Assembly: GCA_963733395.1 (NCBI GenBank)
Contig: CAVTCZ010000007.1
Span: 62,001-126,000 of the forward strand
DNA length: 64,000 nt
Origin: JADKAV01 sp963733395
GTDB lineage: Bacteria; Actinomycetota; Actinomycetes; S36-B12; UBA10799
Direction of reading: 5' to 3'
Both the position numbers and the translations under genes were made by a program. This document shows positions 36,002-43,255 of the stretch, in pieces. The notes beneath the pieces are model-generated. The model was not told the DNA's origin and did no database searches. It was given only the letters and a program-made list of their open reading frames with translations. Positions within the stretch are counted from its first letter, which is position 1, and every line of letters starts with the position of its first letter.

Positions 36002-36323
36002 GTGATCGTCGTGACCGAACACCGGGCCGGGGACGAGTTCCTCGAACTCGGCGCACAGTTGCTCGAGGCCCTCGCGGCGGCGGACGGTTTCCTCGACGGC
36101 CACGTCGCCCGCAGCCCGGACGAGCCGGACATCTGGTTGATCGACAACCACCTGGCGCGACGTCGGCTCGATGCGCCGGGGCTTCGGCAGCTTCGACGCC
36201 AAGGTGGCTGCGGCACCGGTCATGGTGACCGCGGCGGACCGGGTCTCGGCGTTCGAGGTGCTGCTGCACGCCGGCCCGGAAGGTGTCGTCGCGCGTGCCA
36301 GTGATCGCGCGCCGGACGCCTGA
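36002..36323 (+). CDS. Antibiotic-biosynthesis-monooxygenase-like (ABM) protein (one apparent frameshift)
   Basis: GTG 36002 gives VIVVTEHRAGDEFLELGAQLLEALAAADGFLDGHVARSPDEPDIWLIDNH. One extra C near 36150 then shifts the frame, and the next frame reads WRDVGSMRRGFGSFDAKVAAAPVMVTAADRVSAFEVLLHAGPEG and ends at TGA 36321-36323. The restored protein of about 107 residues has the ferredoxin-like ABM pattern. Members act as small monooxygenases or haem-degrading enzymes. The partner or substrate is not visible. Assignment is moderate because the sequence is short. Confidence 0.65.
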
Positions 36324-36495
36324 CCTGCGTGCCTGCTGAACAGTCAGGTGCCTGGCTGGCGAGAGGGGCCTGGACTGGCCCATGGCCCGGCCAAAGCGCA
36401 GCCCGACCACTGAGCCGCGGGCATCCGAAGCGCCAGACATGGCTCCACGCCGCGTGCGCCACGCCCCGCTCAAGACAGCATTGTTCAGCGGTCCC

Positions 36496-39402
36496 TCAGC
36501 CGGCCGCTCCTTGACCCACGGTGTGCGTCATCGTGTGCGCGTGCAGTGACTTCTCGGTCTCGTGGTCTTCGGGCGAGAGGTCGAACACGACCTGTCGCAC
36601 GGTGCCGGTGAAGGCGTACGGCGCCTCCGACTCGTAGTCGAGGTCCACCACCAAGCCGTTGTCCCGGCCGATGTCCATGCCCGCGTAGCTGGTGAATGTG
36701 ATGGGGACGGTCCGGGGCATGTCCCCTTCGCCCACCAACTCATCGTTGATGAACAGGCTCACGTGACCGCCGCTCCCGGGTTGCGGCTTCTCGGTCTCGA
36801 ACAGCATCTTCACGGTCACATCGCCAGTGGGCAGTTTCTGTGTGGCGACCTGCTTGTACGTCTCCACCCCGAGCAACGAGTAGGTGTGGTGCAGCAGCCC
36901 CTGGGAGTCGACCCACAGGCCGTACCCGCCGATGAAGTCCGCATTCGCGACGATCACGCCTTCCGCCCCGTCGTCGGGGACGTGCAGGTCGGCCTCGATC
37001 GCGTAGGTGCGCCCGGCGATGCGCGGAACCATGCCGCGCTGCACGTTCTGCACATCGCCGGCGAAGGCGAACCGGGTCTGCGTGGGCAGCGGCGGCAGGA
37101 TCCCGAGGAAGATCGCGGCGCCGGCCCACAGCGGCAGCACACGGTTGCGTTCGGCTTCCTGCCACCAGAGCTCCTGCAACTCCTGGACCTTGTCCGGGTG
37201 CTGCGCGGCGACGTCGTGCGCCTGCGAGAAGTCCTTGGTCAGGTCGTAGAGCTCCCAAGGTGCGTCGCGGTCGGGATCCCAGTCGGCGTCCGGGCCGTAG
37301 GGCGCCAGTGTCTGGGGCGAGAAGTCCCAGGGGATCCGGTCCGGCTTCGAAGCCGCCCACCAGCCGTCTTTGTACATCGCCCGGCCGCCGAACATCTCGA
37401 AGTACTGGGTGGTGTGCTGCTCAGGAGCTTCAGCATCGTCGAACGAGTACAGGAAACTGGTCCCGTCCATGGGTTCCTGGGCGATGCCGTCGACAGTCTC
37501 CGGCTCGGGTATCCCGGCGGCCTCGAGGATCGTCGGGGCGACGTCGATGCAGTGTGTGAACTGACTGCGGATGGCGGTGTCGTTCGTGAGCCGGGACGGC
37601 CAGGCCACTGCCATCGGGTCACGGGTCCCGCCGAGGTGGCTGGCCATCTGCTTGCCCCACTTGAACGGTGTGTTCATCGCGTGCGCCCACGCCGCTGCGA
37701 CGTGCGGCGCGGTGTGGTCGCCACCGATCGCCTCGATGCCGCCGTACTGCTCGATCAGCCCGAGCTGGTGATCGGCGTCAAGCACGATGCCGTTCAGGAA
37801 CGTCATCTCGTTGAACGATCCGGTCACGGTGCCTTCCATACTGGCGCCGTTGTCGCCCCAGATGTAGAAGATCAGGGTGTTGTCCAGGTCGCCCATCTCG
37901 TCGAGGGCGTCGAGCAGCCGCCCTACGTTCCAGTCGGCGTTCTCCTGGTAGCCCGCGTAGACCTCCATCTGGCGTACGTACAACGTCTTCTGGGTGTCCG
38001 TCAGCGAATCCCAGGCCGGGAACAGGTCCGGCCGCGGGGTCAGTTCGGTGTCCTCGGGGACGATGCCCAGTTCCTTCTGCTTGGCGAGGGTGCGCTCGCG
38101 CAGTGCGTCCCAGCCGTCGTCGAACACTCCCTTGTACTTGTCCGCCCATTCCGGCGCCACGTGATGGGGGGCATGCGCGCAGCCGGTGGAGTAGTACATC
38201 ATCCACGGCTTGGTCGCGTCCTGGGCACGGACCGCGTGCAGCCAATCGACGGCCTTGTCCGTGAGGTCGTCGGGGAAGTAGTAGAGCTCGCCGTCCTTGC
38301 CCTCGGGCACGCCGAGGGTCGAGTCATCCAGGGTGATGATCGGGTCGTACTGCCCGGCGGCACCGGACAGGAAGCCCCACCAGTGGTCGAAGCCCCAGGC
38401 CTTCGGCCAGTGGTCGAACGGACCCGCGGCACCCTGCACGTTGTCCGGGGTCAGGTGCCATTTGCCGAAGCCGCCGGTGACGTAGCCGTTGTCGCGCAGG
38501 ATCCGCGGGACGGCGGCGCAACTCTTCGGCTTCGAGGCGCTGTATCCGGGGAACGGCCCCGGGTACTCCGAGATGGAACCGAAACCGACCCGGTGCTGGT
38601 TGCGGCCGGTGAGCAGGGCGGCCCGGGTCGGGGAGCAGACGGCAGTCACGTGGAAGCGGTTGTACGTCAGGCCCAGGTTCTGCACGCGGGTGAAGGTGGG
38701 CGTGGCGACCGGGCCGCCGTAGGAGTCGATGGACCCGTAGCCGGCGTCGTCGATGAGGATGACCAGAACGTTGGGCGCGTCATCCGGCGCCTGCGGTCCG
38801 GGGATGAAGGACCAGTCGGGCACTGAGTCGCGCAAGGTCCTGCCCATCACTCCGCCGAAGGCCCGGTCGGGGATCGGCAAGGAGGTGCGGTCGGGCGTGA
38901 ACTTGCCCATGGCCTCGGTGAGCGCGGACTTGAGTTCGCCGATGCTGTCCTCGTCCGTCTCCACGACGGACTTCAGCGGCGCACCCGGCAACGCCTGCTC
39001 GACGGCGAGCCGCTGAGCTGCCGGGAAGATGCCGATCACGACCGCGGTGCCGGGCTTGAGTGCCTCCGAGACCTGACTCTCGATAGCACCGCGGACCTTG
39101 TGGCCGGCGAACTTGCCCACGACGCCTCCGGCCACCGCACCCACGGCCACCGAGGCGAGCAGTGGGGGCGCGAACAGGCCCACGAGGACCCCCACGCCAC
39201 CGCCCCAGCCCGCACCCTTGCGGCCCATGTGGTCACCGGTGTCCCTCACGGTGACCTTGCCGTCGGCGTCCTTGGCCACCAGGATCATCCCGCGGCTGCT
39301 GATCTGTTTGCCCTGCACCTGCTGCACGAGCGCATCGAACTCGGACTGAGCGGTCTGCGGGTCCGGGTAGCCGGCCACCAACAGCATCAAGGTGTCACTC
39401 AT
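36496..39402 (-). CDS. DUF1269-arylsulfatase fusion protein
   Basis: A 968-residue fusion. Residues 1-165 are a DUF1269 domain with a glycine-rich, membrane-like middle (GWGGGVGVLVGLFAPPLLASVAVGAVAGGVVGKFAG). Residues about 205-970 are a Cys-type sulfatase: metal ligands in NVLVILIDDAGYG (D218, D219) and the formylglycine site C256 in VCSPTRAALLTGRN. The C-terminal part resembles arylsulfatase A-type enzymes (FIGGYGLWVDSQGLLHHTYSLLGVE). No signal peptide is seen, so it is probably cytoplasmic or membrane-linked through the glycine-rich region. The maturase at 30-31.6 kb could activate it. The start ATG 39402 begins the DUF1269 domain exactly. Confidence 0.9.
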   Translation of the reverse strand: MSDTLMLLVAGYPDPQTAQSEFDALVQQVQGKQISSRGMILVAKDADGKVTVRDTGDHMGRKGAGWGGGVGVLVGLFAPPLLASVAVGAVAGGVVGKFAGHKVRGAIESQVSEALKPGTAVVIGIFPAAQRLAVEQALPGAPLKSVVETDEDSIGELKSALTEAMGKFTPDRTSLPIPDRAFGGVMGRTLRDSVPDWSFIPGPQAPDDAPNVLVILIDDAGYGSIDSYGGPVATPTFTRVQNLGLTYNRFHVTAVCSPTRAALLTGRNQHRVGFGSISEYPGPFPGYSASKPKSCAAVPRILRDNGYVTGGFGKWHLTPDNVQGAAGPFDHWPKAWGFDHWWGFLSGAAGQYDPIITLDDSTLGVPEGKDGELYYFPDDLTDKAVDWLHAVRAQDATKPWMMYYSTGCAHAPHHVAPEWADKYKGVFDDGWDALRERTLAKQKELGIVPEDTELTPRPDLFPAWDSLTDTQKTLYVRQMEVYAGYQENADWNVGRLLDALDEMGDLDNTLIFYIWGDNGASMEGTVTGSFNEMTFLNGIVLDADHQLGLIEQYGGIEAIGGDHTAPHVAAAWAHAMNTPFKWGKQMASHLGGTRDPMAVAWPSRLTNDTAIRSQFTHCIDVAPTILEAAGIPEPETVDGIAQEPMDGTSFLYSFDDAEAPEQHTTQYFEMFGGRAMYKDGWWAASKPDRIPWDFSPQTLAPYGPDADWDPDRDAPWELYDLTKDFSQAHDVAAQHPDKVQELQELWWQEAERNRVLPLWAGAAIFLGILPPLPTQTRFAFAGDVQNVQRGMVPRIAGRTYAIEADLHVPDDGAEGVIVANADFIGGYGLWVDSQGLLHHTYSLLGVETYKQVATQKLPTGDVTVKMLFETEKPQPGSGGHVSLFINDELVGEGDMPRTVPITFTSYAGMDIGRDNGLVVDLDYESEAPYAFTGTVRQVVFDLSPEDHETEKSLHAHTMTHTVGQGAAG

Positions 39403-39620
39403 GTGCGTCCCTCTCGTCTGACCTGCGGGTCGCGCGGGCCCACGTGTCAGTCTGCTGTGCTGATGACGCGAATGGTTCACCCTCGTCGGGGGAATGCCCT
39501 GCGCCGGACGGTCCCTGGTGTCGCGTCTGGAGTTGGTTCGCGGGTGGCGCTGATCTCGTCGGCGGGCTGGTCCGCGGGCTCGGTACCCGGGTTGGGGATG
39601 GACCTATGCCGCCCCGGGTG

Positions 39621-39739
39621 TTTGTGACGATGTGGTGGGGTCCGCAGGGCGGTTTGTCACGACGTTGCGGGCTTCCGGGCGGTTCGAACGCGCACCTTCG
39701 TGACACACCAGCTAGACAGGTGTGCAACTTCGTCACAAA
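39621..39739. repeat. 119-bp four-word inverted element, copy 2 (family 2)
   Basis: TTTGTGACGATGTGG (39621), TTTGTCACGACGTTG (39653), CTTCGTGACACA (39696-39707) and CTTCGTCACAAA (39728-39739) repeat the words and 32-base offsets of the copy at 13.4 kb. The total is one base shorter in the centre. It lies in the gap 39403-39818 between the sulfatase start and the tRNA terminator; I see nothing else there. Confidence 0.88.
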
Positions 39740-39818
39740 GACCGTTGGCGTCGGGGTGGCGGGAGCCGTCGCTCGGCCCTGGGCGGCCTCGCTCCGCAGT
39801 TCCGTGGCCTTCCCTACA

Positions 39819-39860
39819 CATGAGAAGAGGGACCCGGCAAGCCGAGTCCCTCTTCTCATG
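39819..39860 (-). terminator. Perfect 15-base hairpin downstream of tRNA-Pro
   Basis: CATGAGAAGAGGGAC (39819-39833) and its exact complement (39846-39860) enclose 12 bases that can pair further (CGGC/GCCG). It begins 3 bases after the tRNA 3' end on the minus strand, so it is probably the terminator. There is no T-run after it, as is common in actinobacteria. Confidence 0.8.
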
Positions 39861-39862
39861 CG

Positions 39863-39936
<74 letters not shown>

Positions 39937-39961
39937 CACTCCTAGCAAGGATACGACCGGC

Positions 39962-40849
39962 TCACCCGGCCCGTGGCAACAGGTGCAGCATCGTGGCTTC
40001 CGGCGGGCACGCCAGGCGCACCGGGGCGTACGGATTCGTCCCCAGGCCGGCACTCACATGCAGCGCGGCCCCCTCATGCCTGGACAAGCCCTTCGCCCGG
40101 CGGGTGTCCAGGTCGCAGTTGGTCACAAGAGCTCCGTAGCCGGGCAGGCAGACCTGTCCACCGTGGGTGTGACCGGCGATGATGAGATCCGCGCCGTCGG
40201 CGGCCATCGGGTCGAGCACCCGCAGGTACGGGGCGTGGGTGACCGCCAGGCGCAGCGCCGCATCGGGGTCGAAATCCCCCGCGACGTCGTCGTAACGATC
40301 CAGCGCGATATGTGGATCGTTGACCCCGCGCATGTCGATGCGGTTGCCGAGCACGGTGGCCTGTGCCGTTTCGTTGTTGAGCCCCACCCAACCGGCATTG
40401 AGCAACTCCGACTCGAGTTCGTCGGTGGGCAGCCGGCGGGTGGACATGACCGGGGTGCGGTCCTTGATGAAGTACTTGAACGGGTTGACCGTCTTGGGGC
40501 TCCAGTAGTCGTTCGAGCCGAACACGAACACCCCGGGAACACCGTTGAGCGGCTGGAGGGTCTTGGCCAGATGGGGCACCGAGTCCATGTGCCCGAGCAG
40601 GTCTCCGGTGAGGATCACGAAGTCCGGGTCGAGTTCGGCCAAGGACCGGACCCAGGCCATCTTGTCCTGTTGCTTCGGAGTCAGATGCAGGTCGGTCAGT
40701 TGCAGGACCCGTAGCGGGCGCGATCCCGGGCGCAGGACGGGGACGCTCACCGTGCGCAGCGTGAACTGGCGGGCCTCCCAGAGCGAATAGGCAAGGGTCG
40801 CAGCGCCGACGCCAAGGCCAGCCAGCCCTGTCTTCGTCACCGGATGCAC
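39962..40849 (-). CDS. Metallophosphoesterase (YkuE/YaeI-like)
   Basis: A 295-residue protein with one N-terminal hydrophobic helix (GLAGLGVGAATLAYSLWEA). The calcineurin-like core shows VLQLTDLHLTPKQQ, FVILTGDLLGH, GVFVFGSNDYW, AVTHAPYLRV and LIIAGHTHGGQVCLPGYGALVTNC. In this family the metal site is DxH...GD...GNH; here the third motif is GSND rather than GNHD. Family members cut UDP-2,3-diacylglucosamine-like or peptidoglycan-linked phosphodiesters at the membrane. The gene is divergent from yqeY. Confidence 0.92.
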   Translation of the reverse strand: MHPVTKTGLAGLGVGAATLAYSLWEARQFTLRTVSVPVLRPGSRPLRVLQLTDLHLTPKQQDKMAWVRSLAELDPDFVILTGDLLGHMDSVPHLAKTLQPLNGVPGVFVFGSNDYWSPKTVNPFKYFIKDRTPVMSTRRLPTDELESELLNAGWVGLNNETAQATVLGNRIDMRGVNDPHIALDRYDDVAGDFDPDAALRLAVTHAPYLRVLDPMAADGADLIIAGHTHGGQVCLPGYGALVTNCDLDTRRAKGLSRHEGAALHVSAGLGTNPYAPVRLACPPEATMLHLLPRAG

Positions 40850-40914
40850 CTGTCCATGGTCGCACGGTGGAGAACCCCCGGGCTATGGTCTGCGTCACAT
40901 GGAAGGATGGGCGC

Positions 40915-41376
40915 ATGGCTTTGAAGCAAACCCTGCAGTCCGACCTACACAAGGCGCTGAAGTCCCGCGACGAGCTCACCGCGGCGACCCTGCGCATGGC
41001 GCTTGCAGCGATCACCAACGCCGAGGTCGCGGGTAAGCAGGCCAAGGAACTGTCCGACGACGAGGTCCTCGCCGTCCTGGACAAGGAGGCGAAGAAGCGC
41101 CGCGAGTCCGCCGAGGCGTATCGCGATGCGAACCGCCCGGAACTGGCCGACCGGGAGGAGGCCGAACTCGGTGTGCTGACCGGCTACCTGCCATCCCCTC
41201 TGTCGGAGGCCGAGGTGTCCGCGATCATCGACGAGGCCATCGCCGCGGCAGCCGCCGCCGGGAAGACCGGCATGGCTGCCATGGGTCCGGTGATGCAGCA
41301 GGTCACGGCCGCCACGAAGGGGCGTGCCGACGGCAAGACCGTCTCCGGCATCGTCCGCTCGCGGCTGCAGGGCTGA
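40915..41376 (+). CDS. yqeY: GatB/YqeY domain protein
   Basis: A 153-residue protein, MALKQTLQSDLHKALKSRDELTAATLRMALAAITNAEVAGKQAKELSDDEVLAVLDKEAKKRRESAEAY, then GMAAMGPVMQQVTAATKGRADGKTVSGIVRSRLQG. It matches YqeY, which resembles the tRNA-binding tail of GatB. Its exact role is unclear; binding to tRNA or an amidotransferase is proposed for the family. ATG 40915 has GGAAGGATGG upstream. In-frame codons from 40867 add no conserved residues. It is divergent from the phosphoesterase gene. Confidence 0.93.
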   Translation: MALKQTLQSDLHKALKSRDELTAATLRMALAAITNAEVAGKQAKELSDDEVLAVLDKEAKKRRESAEAYRDANRPELADREEAELGVLTGYLPSPLSEAEVSAIIDEAIAAAAAAGKTGMAAMGPVMQQVTAATKGRADGKTVSGIVRSRLQG

Positions 41377-41377
41377 C

Positions 41378-42295
41378 TCACGCGGCGTTGCGGCGCAGCG
41401 TCTCGGCGATGATCTCGTCCCAGGGCGTGGGCTCCAGACCGAACGCCTTCTGCGCGCGACTGCTGTCCAGGACGAACGGCCGATCGAACTCGTAGAGCAT
41501 CTCGACCAGTTCTCGCGCCGGGGGGTTGAACAGCCCGACCGTTCTGAGCATGCCCGCCCCGGCCGTGCGGATCTTCGGCATCGGCACGTCCATACCCGCC
41601 GCCAGATCGGCGATGACCTCCGCCTGGGTGCGGGGTGCGTTGCTCGGGACGTGCCAGGCCTTTCCCCACGCGCTGGCGTCGGCGCCCACTGCGGCGAGCA
41701 GCCGGGCCGCGTCGCCGGTGTAGGTCCAGGTGTGCGGTTGGTCCGTGCGGCCCATCAGCATGATGGGCTTGCCCGCACGCATCTTGGGGACCACCCGGGA
41801 GCCGAAGTTGGTCTGGTCACCGGCCTCGCCGATGTAGTCGCTGGCGCGGACCTCGGCCGCTCGGATCCGGCCGGCCTCGTGGGCAGCGAGGGCCTGCTGC
41901 CACATGCGGGTGCGCACGGCCCCCTTGCGCGTGTGCTCGGTCAGGGGGGTGTCCTCGGTCATCGGGCCGTCGACCGGACCGTAGCCGTACACATTGCTCA
42001 ACGTGACAAGGGCTGCGCCGGATGCCTCGGCGGCCGCTATCAGGTTGTCGGCCATCGGCGGCCAGTCGGTCGTCCAGCGGTGGTACGGCGGGTTGATGCA
42101 GTTGTAGATGACGTCTGAGGCGTCCGCGGCGGCGATGACGGCCTCGCGATCGACGGCGTCGGCGGACAGGCCGCGGGCGCCTTCGACGGAGTTCCCGCTT
42201 CGGCTGACCAGGCGCACCTGATCGCCCTGGGCGACGAGCAGCGTGGCGAGCCGGGTGCCGACTTGGCCGGCTCCGAAGATCGTGTGAGTGGTCAT
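41378..42295 (-). CDS. NAD-dependent epimerase/dehydratase (extended SDR)
   Basis: A 305-residue protein with a Rossmann start (HTIFGAGQVGTRLATLLVAQG) and ASDVIYNCINPPYHRWTTDWPPMADNLIAAAEASGAALVTLSNVYGYGP. The glycine pattern GxGxxG and NVYGYG follow atypical extended SDRs. The usual YxxxK catalytic pair is not evident. It is divergent from a TetR gene, with two identical operator words upstream, so it is probably TetR-controlled. Substrate unknown. The stop is only two bases from the convergent yqeY stop. Confidence 0.88.
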   Translation of the reverse strand: MTTHTIFGAGQVGTRLATLLVAQGDQVRLVSRSGNSVEGARGLSADAVDREAVIAAADASDVIYNCINPPYHRWTTDWPPMADNLIAAAEASGAALVTLSNVYGYGPVDGPMTEDTPLTEHTRKGAVRTRMWQQALAAHEAGRIRAAEVRASDYIGEAGDQTNFGSRVVPKMRAGKPIMLMGRTDQPHTWTYTGDAARLLAAVGADASAWGKAWHVPSNAPRTQAEVIADLAAGMDVPMPKIRTAGAGMLRTVGLFNPPARELVEMLYEFDRPFVLDSSRAQKAFGLEPTPWDEIIAETLRRNAA

Positions 42296-42311
42296 GATTC
42301 CTCCAAAACGC

Positions 42312-42364
42312 GAGCAGTGCTCTCACTATAGGGGCTCGTGGGCTAGAAAACAAGAGCAGTGCTC
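42312..42364. promoter_or_regulatory. Twin TetR operators GAGCAGTGCTC
   Basis: The 11-base near-perfect palindrome GAGCAGTGCTC is present at 42312-42322 and again at 42354-42364. Start-to-start distance is 42 bases, about four DNA turns. One copy lies near the epimerase start and the other just before the TetR ATG. This is a classic arrangement for autoregulation and repression of the divergent gene. Confidence 0.85.
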
Positions 42365-42379
42365 GCATATGCTGGGGGC

Positions 42380-43084
42380 ATGGGAGAAACCGGGATCCGG
42401 GCGAGGAACCGTGCGGCGCTGATGGCGGCCATCACGGCCACCGCGGACCGGCAGTTGTTGGAGGTCGGGCCGGAGCAGTTGTCCGTGCGGGCTGTCGCTC
42501 GCGAACTCGACATGGCGTCCAGCGCCATCTACCGGTACGTGAGTTCCCGCGACGAGCTGCTGACGCTGCTGATCGTCAACGCCTACAACGACATGGGCGA
42601 GTTCGTGGAGGCTCGAGCCCGGAGGGTCCGTGACCCGCGGCGGCGGTGGCGGACCGTGGGCCTGGCCTGCCGGGACTGGGCGCTCGCGCAGCCGCAGCGG
42701 TTCGCGCTGATCTACGGCTCGCCGGTGCCCGGGTACGCCGCACCCCTGGACACCATCGGCCCCGCGACCCGGGTGCCCAATCTGCTGGTGGGGATCTTGC
42801 AGGAGGCCGCGGTGGACGCTGACGTCCCGGCCTTCTCGGCGCGGGTGGCGCGCAGCCTGAAGCCGGCACTGGCGGGCCTGCCGGACTGGTCGGAGCTCGG
42901 AGATCAGCGGTTCAGTGACGCGGCCTTCGCGGTCGGGGTGATGGCCTGGACACACATCATCGGGTCGATCTCGTTCGAGCTCTTCGGGCATCGGCACAAC
43001 GTCGTGGGCGATTCGGAGTCCGACCGCAAGGCCTATTTCGAGTTCGAGCTGGAGGTCCTGGCGGACTTGCTGGGACTCCGGTGA
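42380..43084 (+). CDS. TetR/AcrR-family regulator
   Basis: A 234-residue regulator. The N-terminal helix-turn-helix is at about 12-60: RARNRAALMAAITATADRQLLEVGPEQLSVRAVARELDMASSAIYRYVSSRDELLTLLI. The C-terminal ligand domain resembles the TetR_C_25-type (WALAQPQRFALIYGSPVPGYAAP). ATG 42380 is selected because it starts directly before the HTH and follows the operators. It most likely represses itself and the divergent epimerase. The inducer is unknown. Confidence 0.93.
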   Translation: MGETGIRARNRAALMAAITATADRQLLEVGPEQLSVRAVARELDMASSAIYRYVSSRDELLTLLIVNAYNDMGEFVEARARRVRDPRRRWRTVGLACRDWALAQPQRFALIYGSPVPGYAAPLDTIGPATRVPNLLVGILQEAAVDADVPAFSARVARSLKPALAGLPDWSELGDQRFSDAAFAVGVMAWTHIIGSISFELFGHRHNVVGDSESDRKAYFEFELEVLADLLGLR

Positions 43085-43146
43085 GCAGGGCGGCGTGCGA
43101 CGAAGGCTGAGGACAAGGTCGGTTTCGAACCCCTGGTTCGCGCGGC

Positions 43147-43208
43147 GTTAGAGGTCGTTCACGAGGAGAGAGAAGACACGCGTGGGTTCGCCAACGCGGT
43201 GAACAACC
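43147..43208. repeat. Hairpin with conserved loop, copy B
   Basis: GTTAGA and GAGAAGACACGCGTG (43170-43184) occur at the same offsets as in copy A at 18.66 kb. The stem sequences differ but still pair (GGTCGTTCAC at 43153-43162 with GTGAACAACC at 43199-43208, one mismatch). It lies between the tetR stop and the penicillin-binding protein stop. Confidence 0.75.
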
Positions 43209-43255
43209 TCCAACGCCAGCGCCGGCGGGCCCGCGCGCGGACCGTCAAGCCCGCC

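Noticed and set aside
36562..38826. 754-codon open frame antisense to the sulfatase
   Set aside because: Low-complexity Val/Arg/Gly/His composition and no domain; it follows from codon bias of the sulfatase gene.
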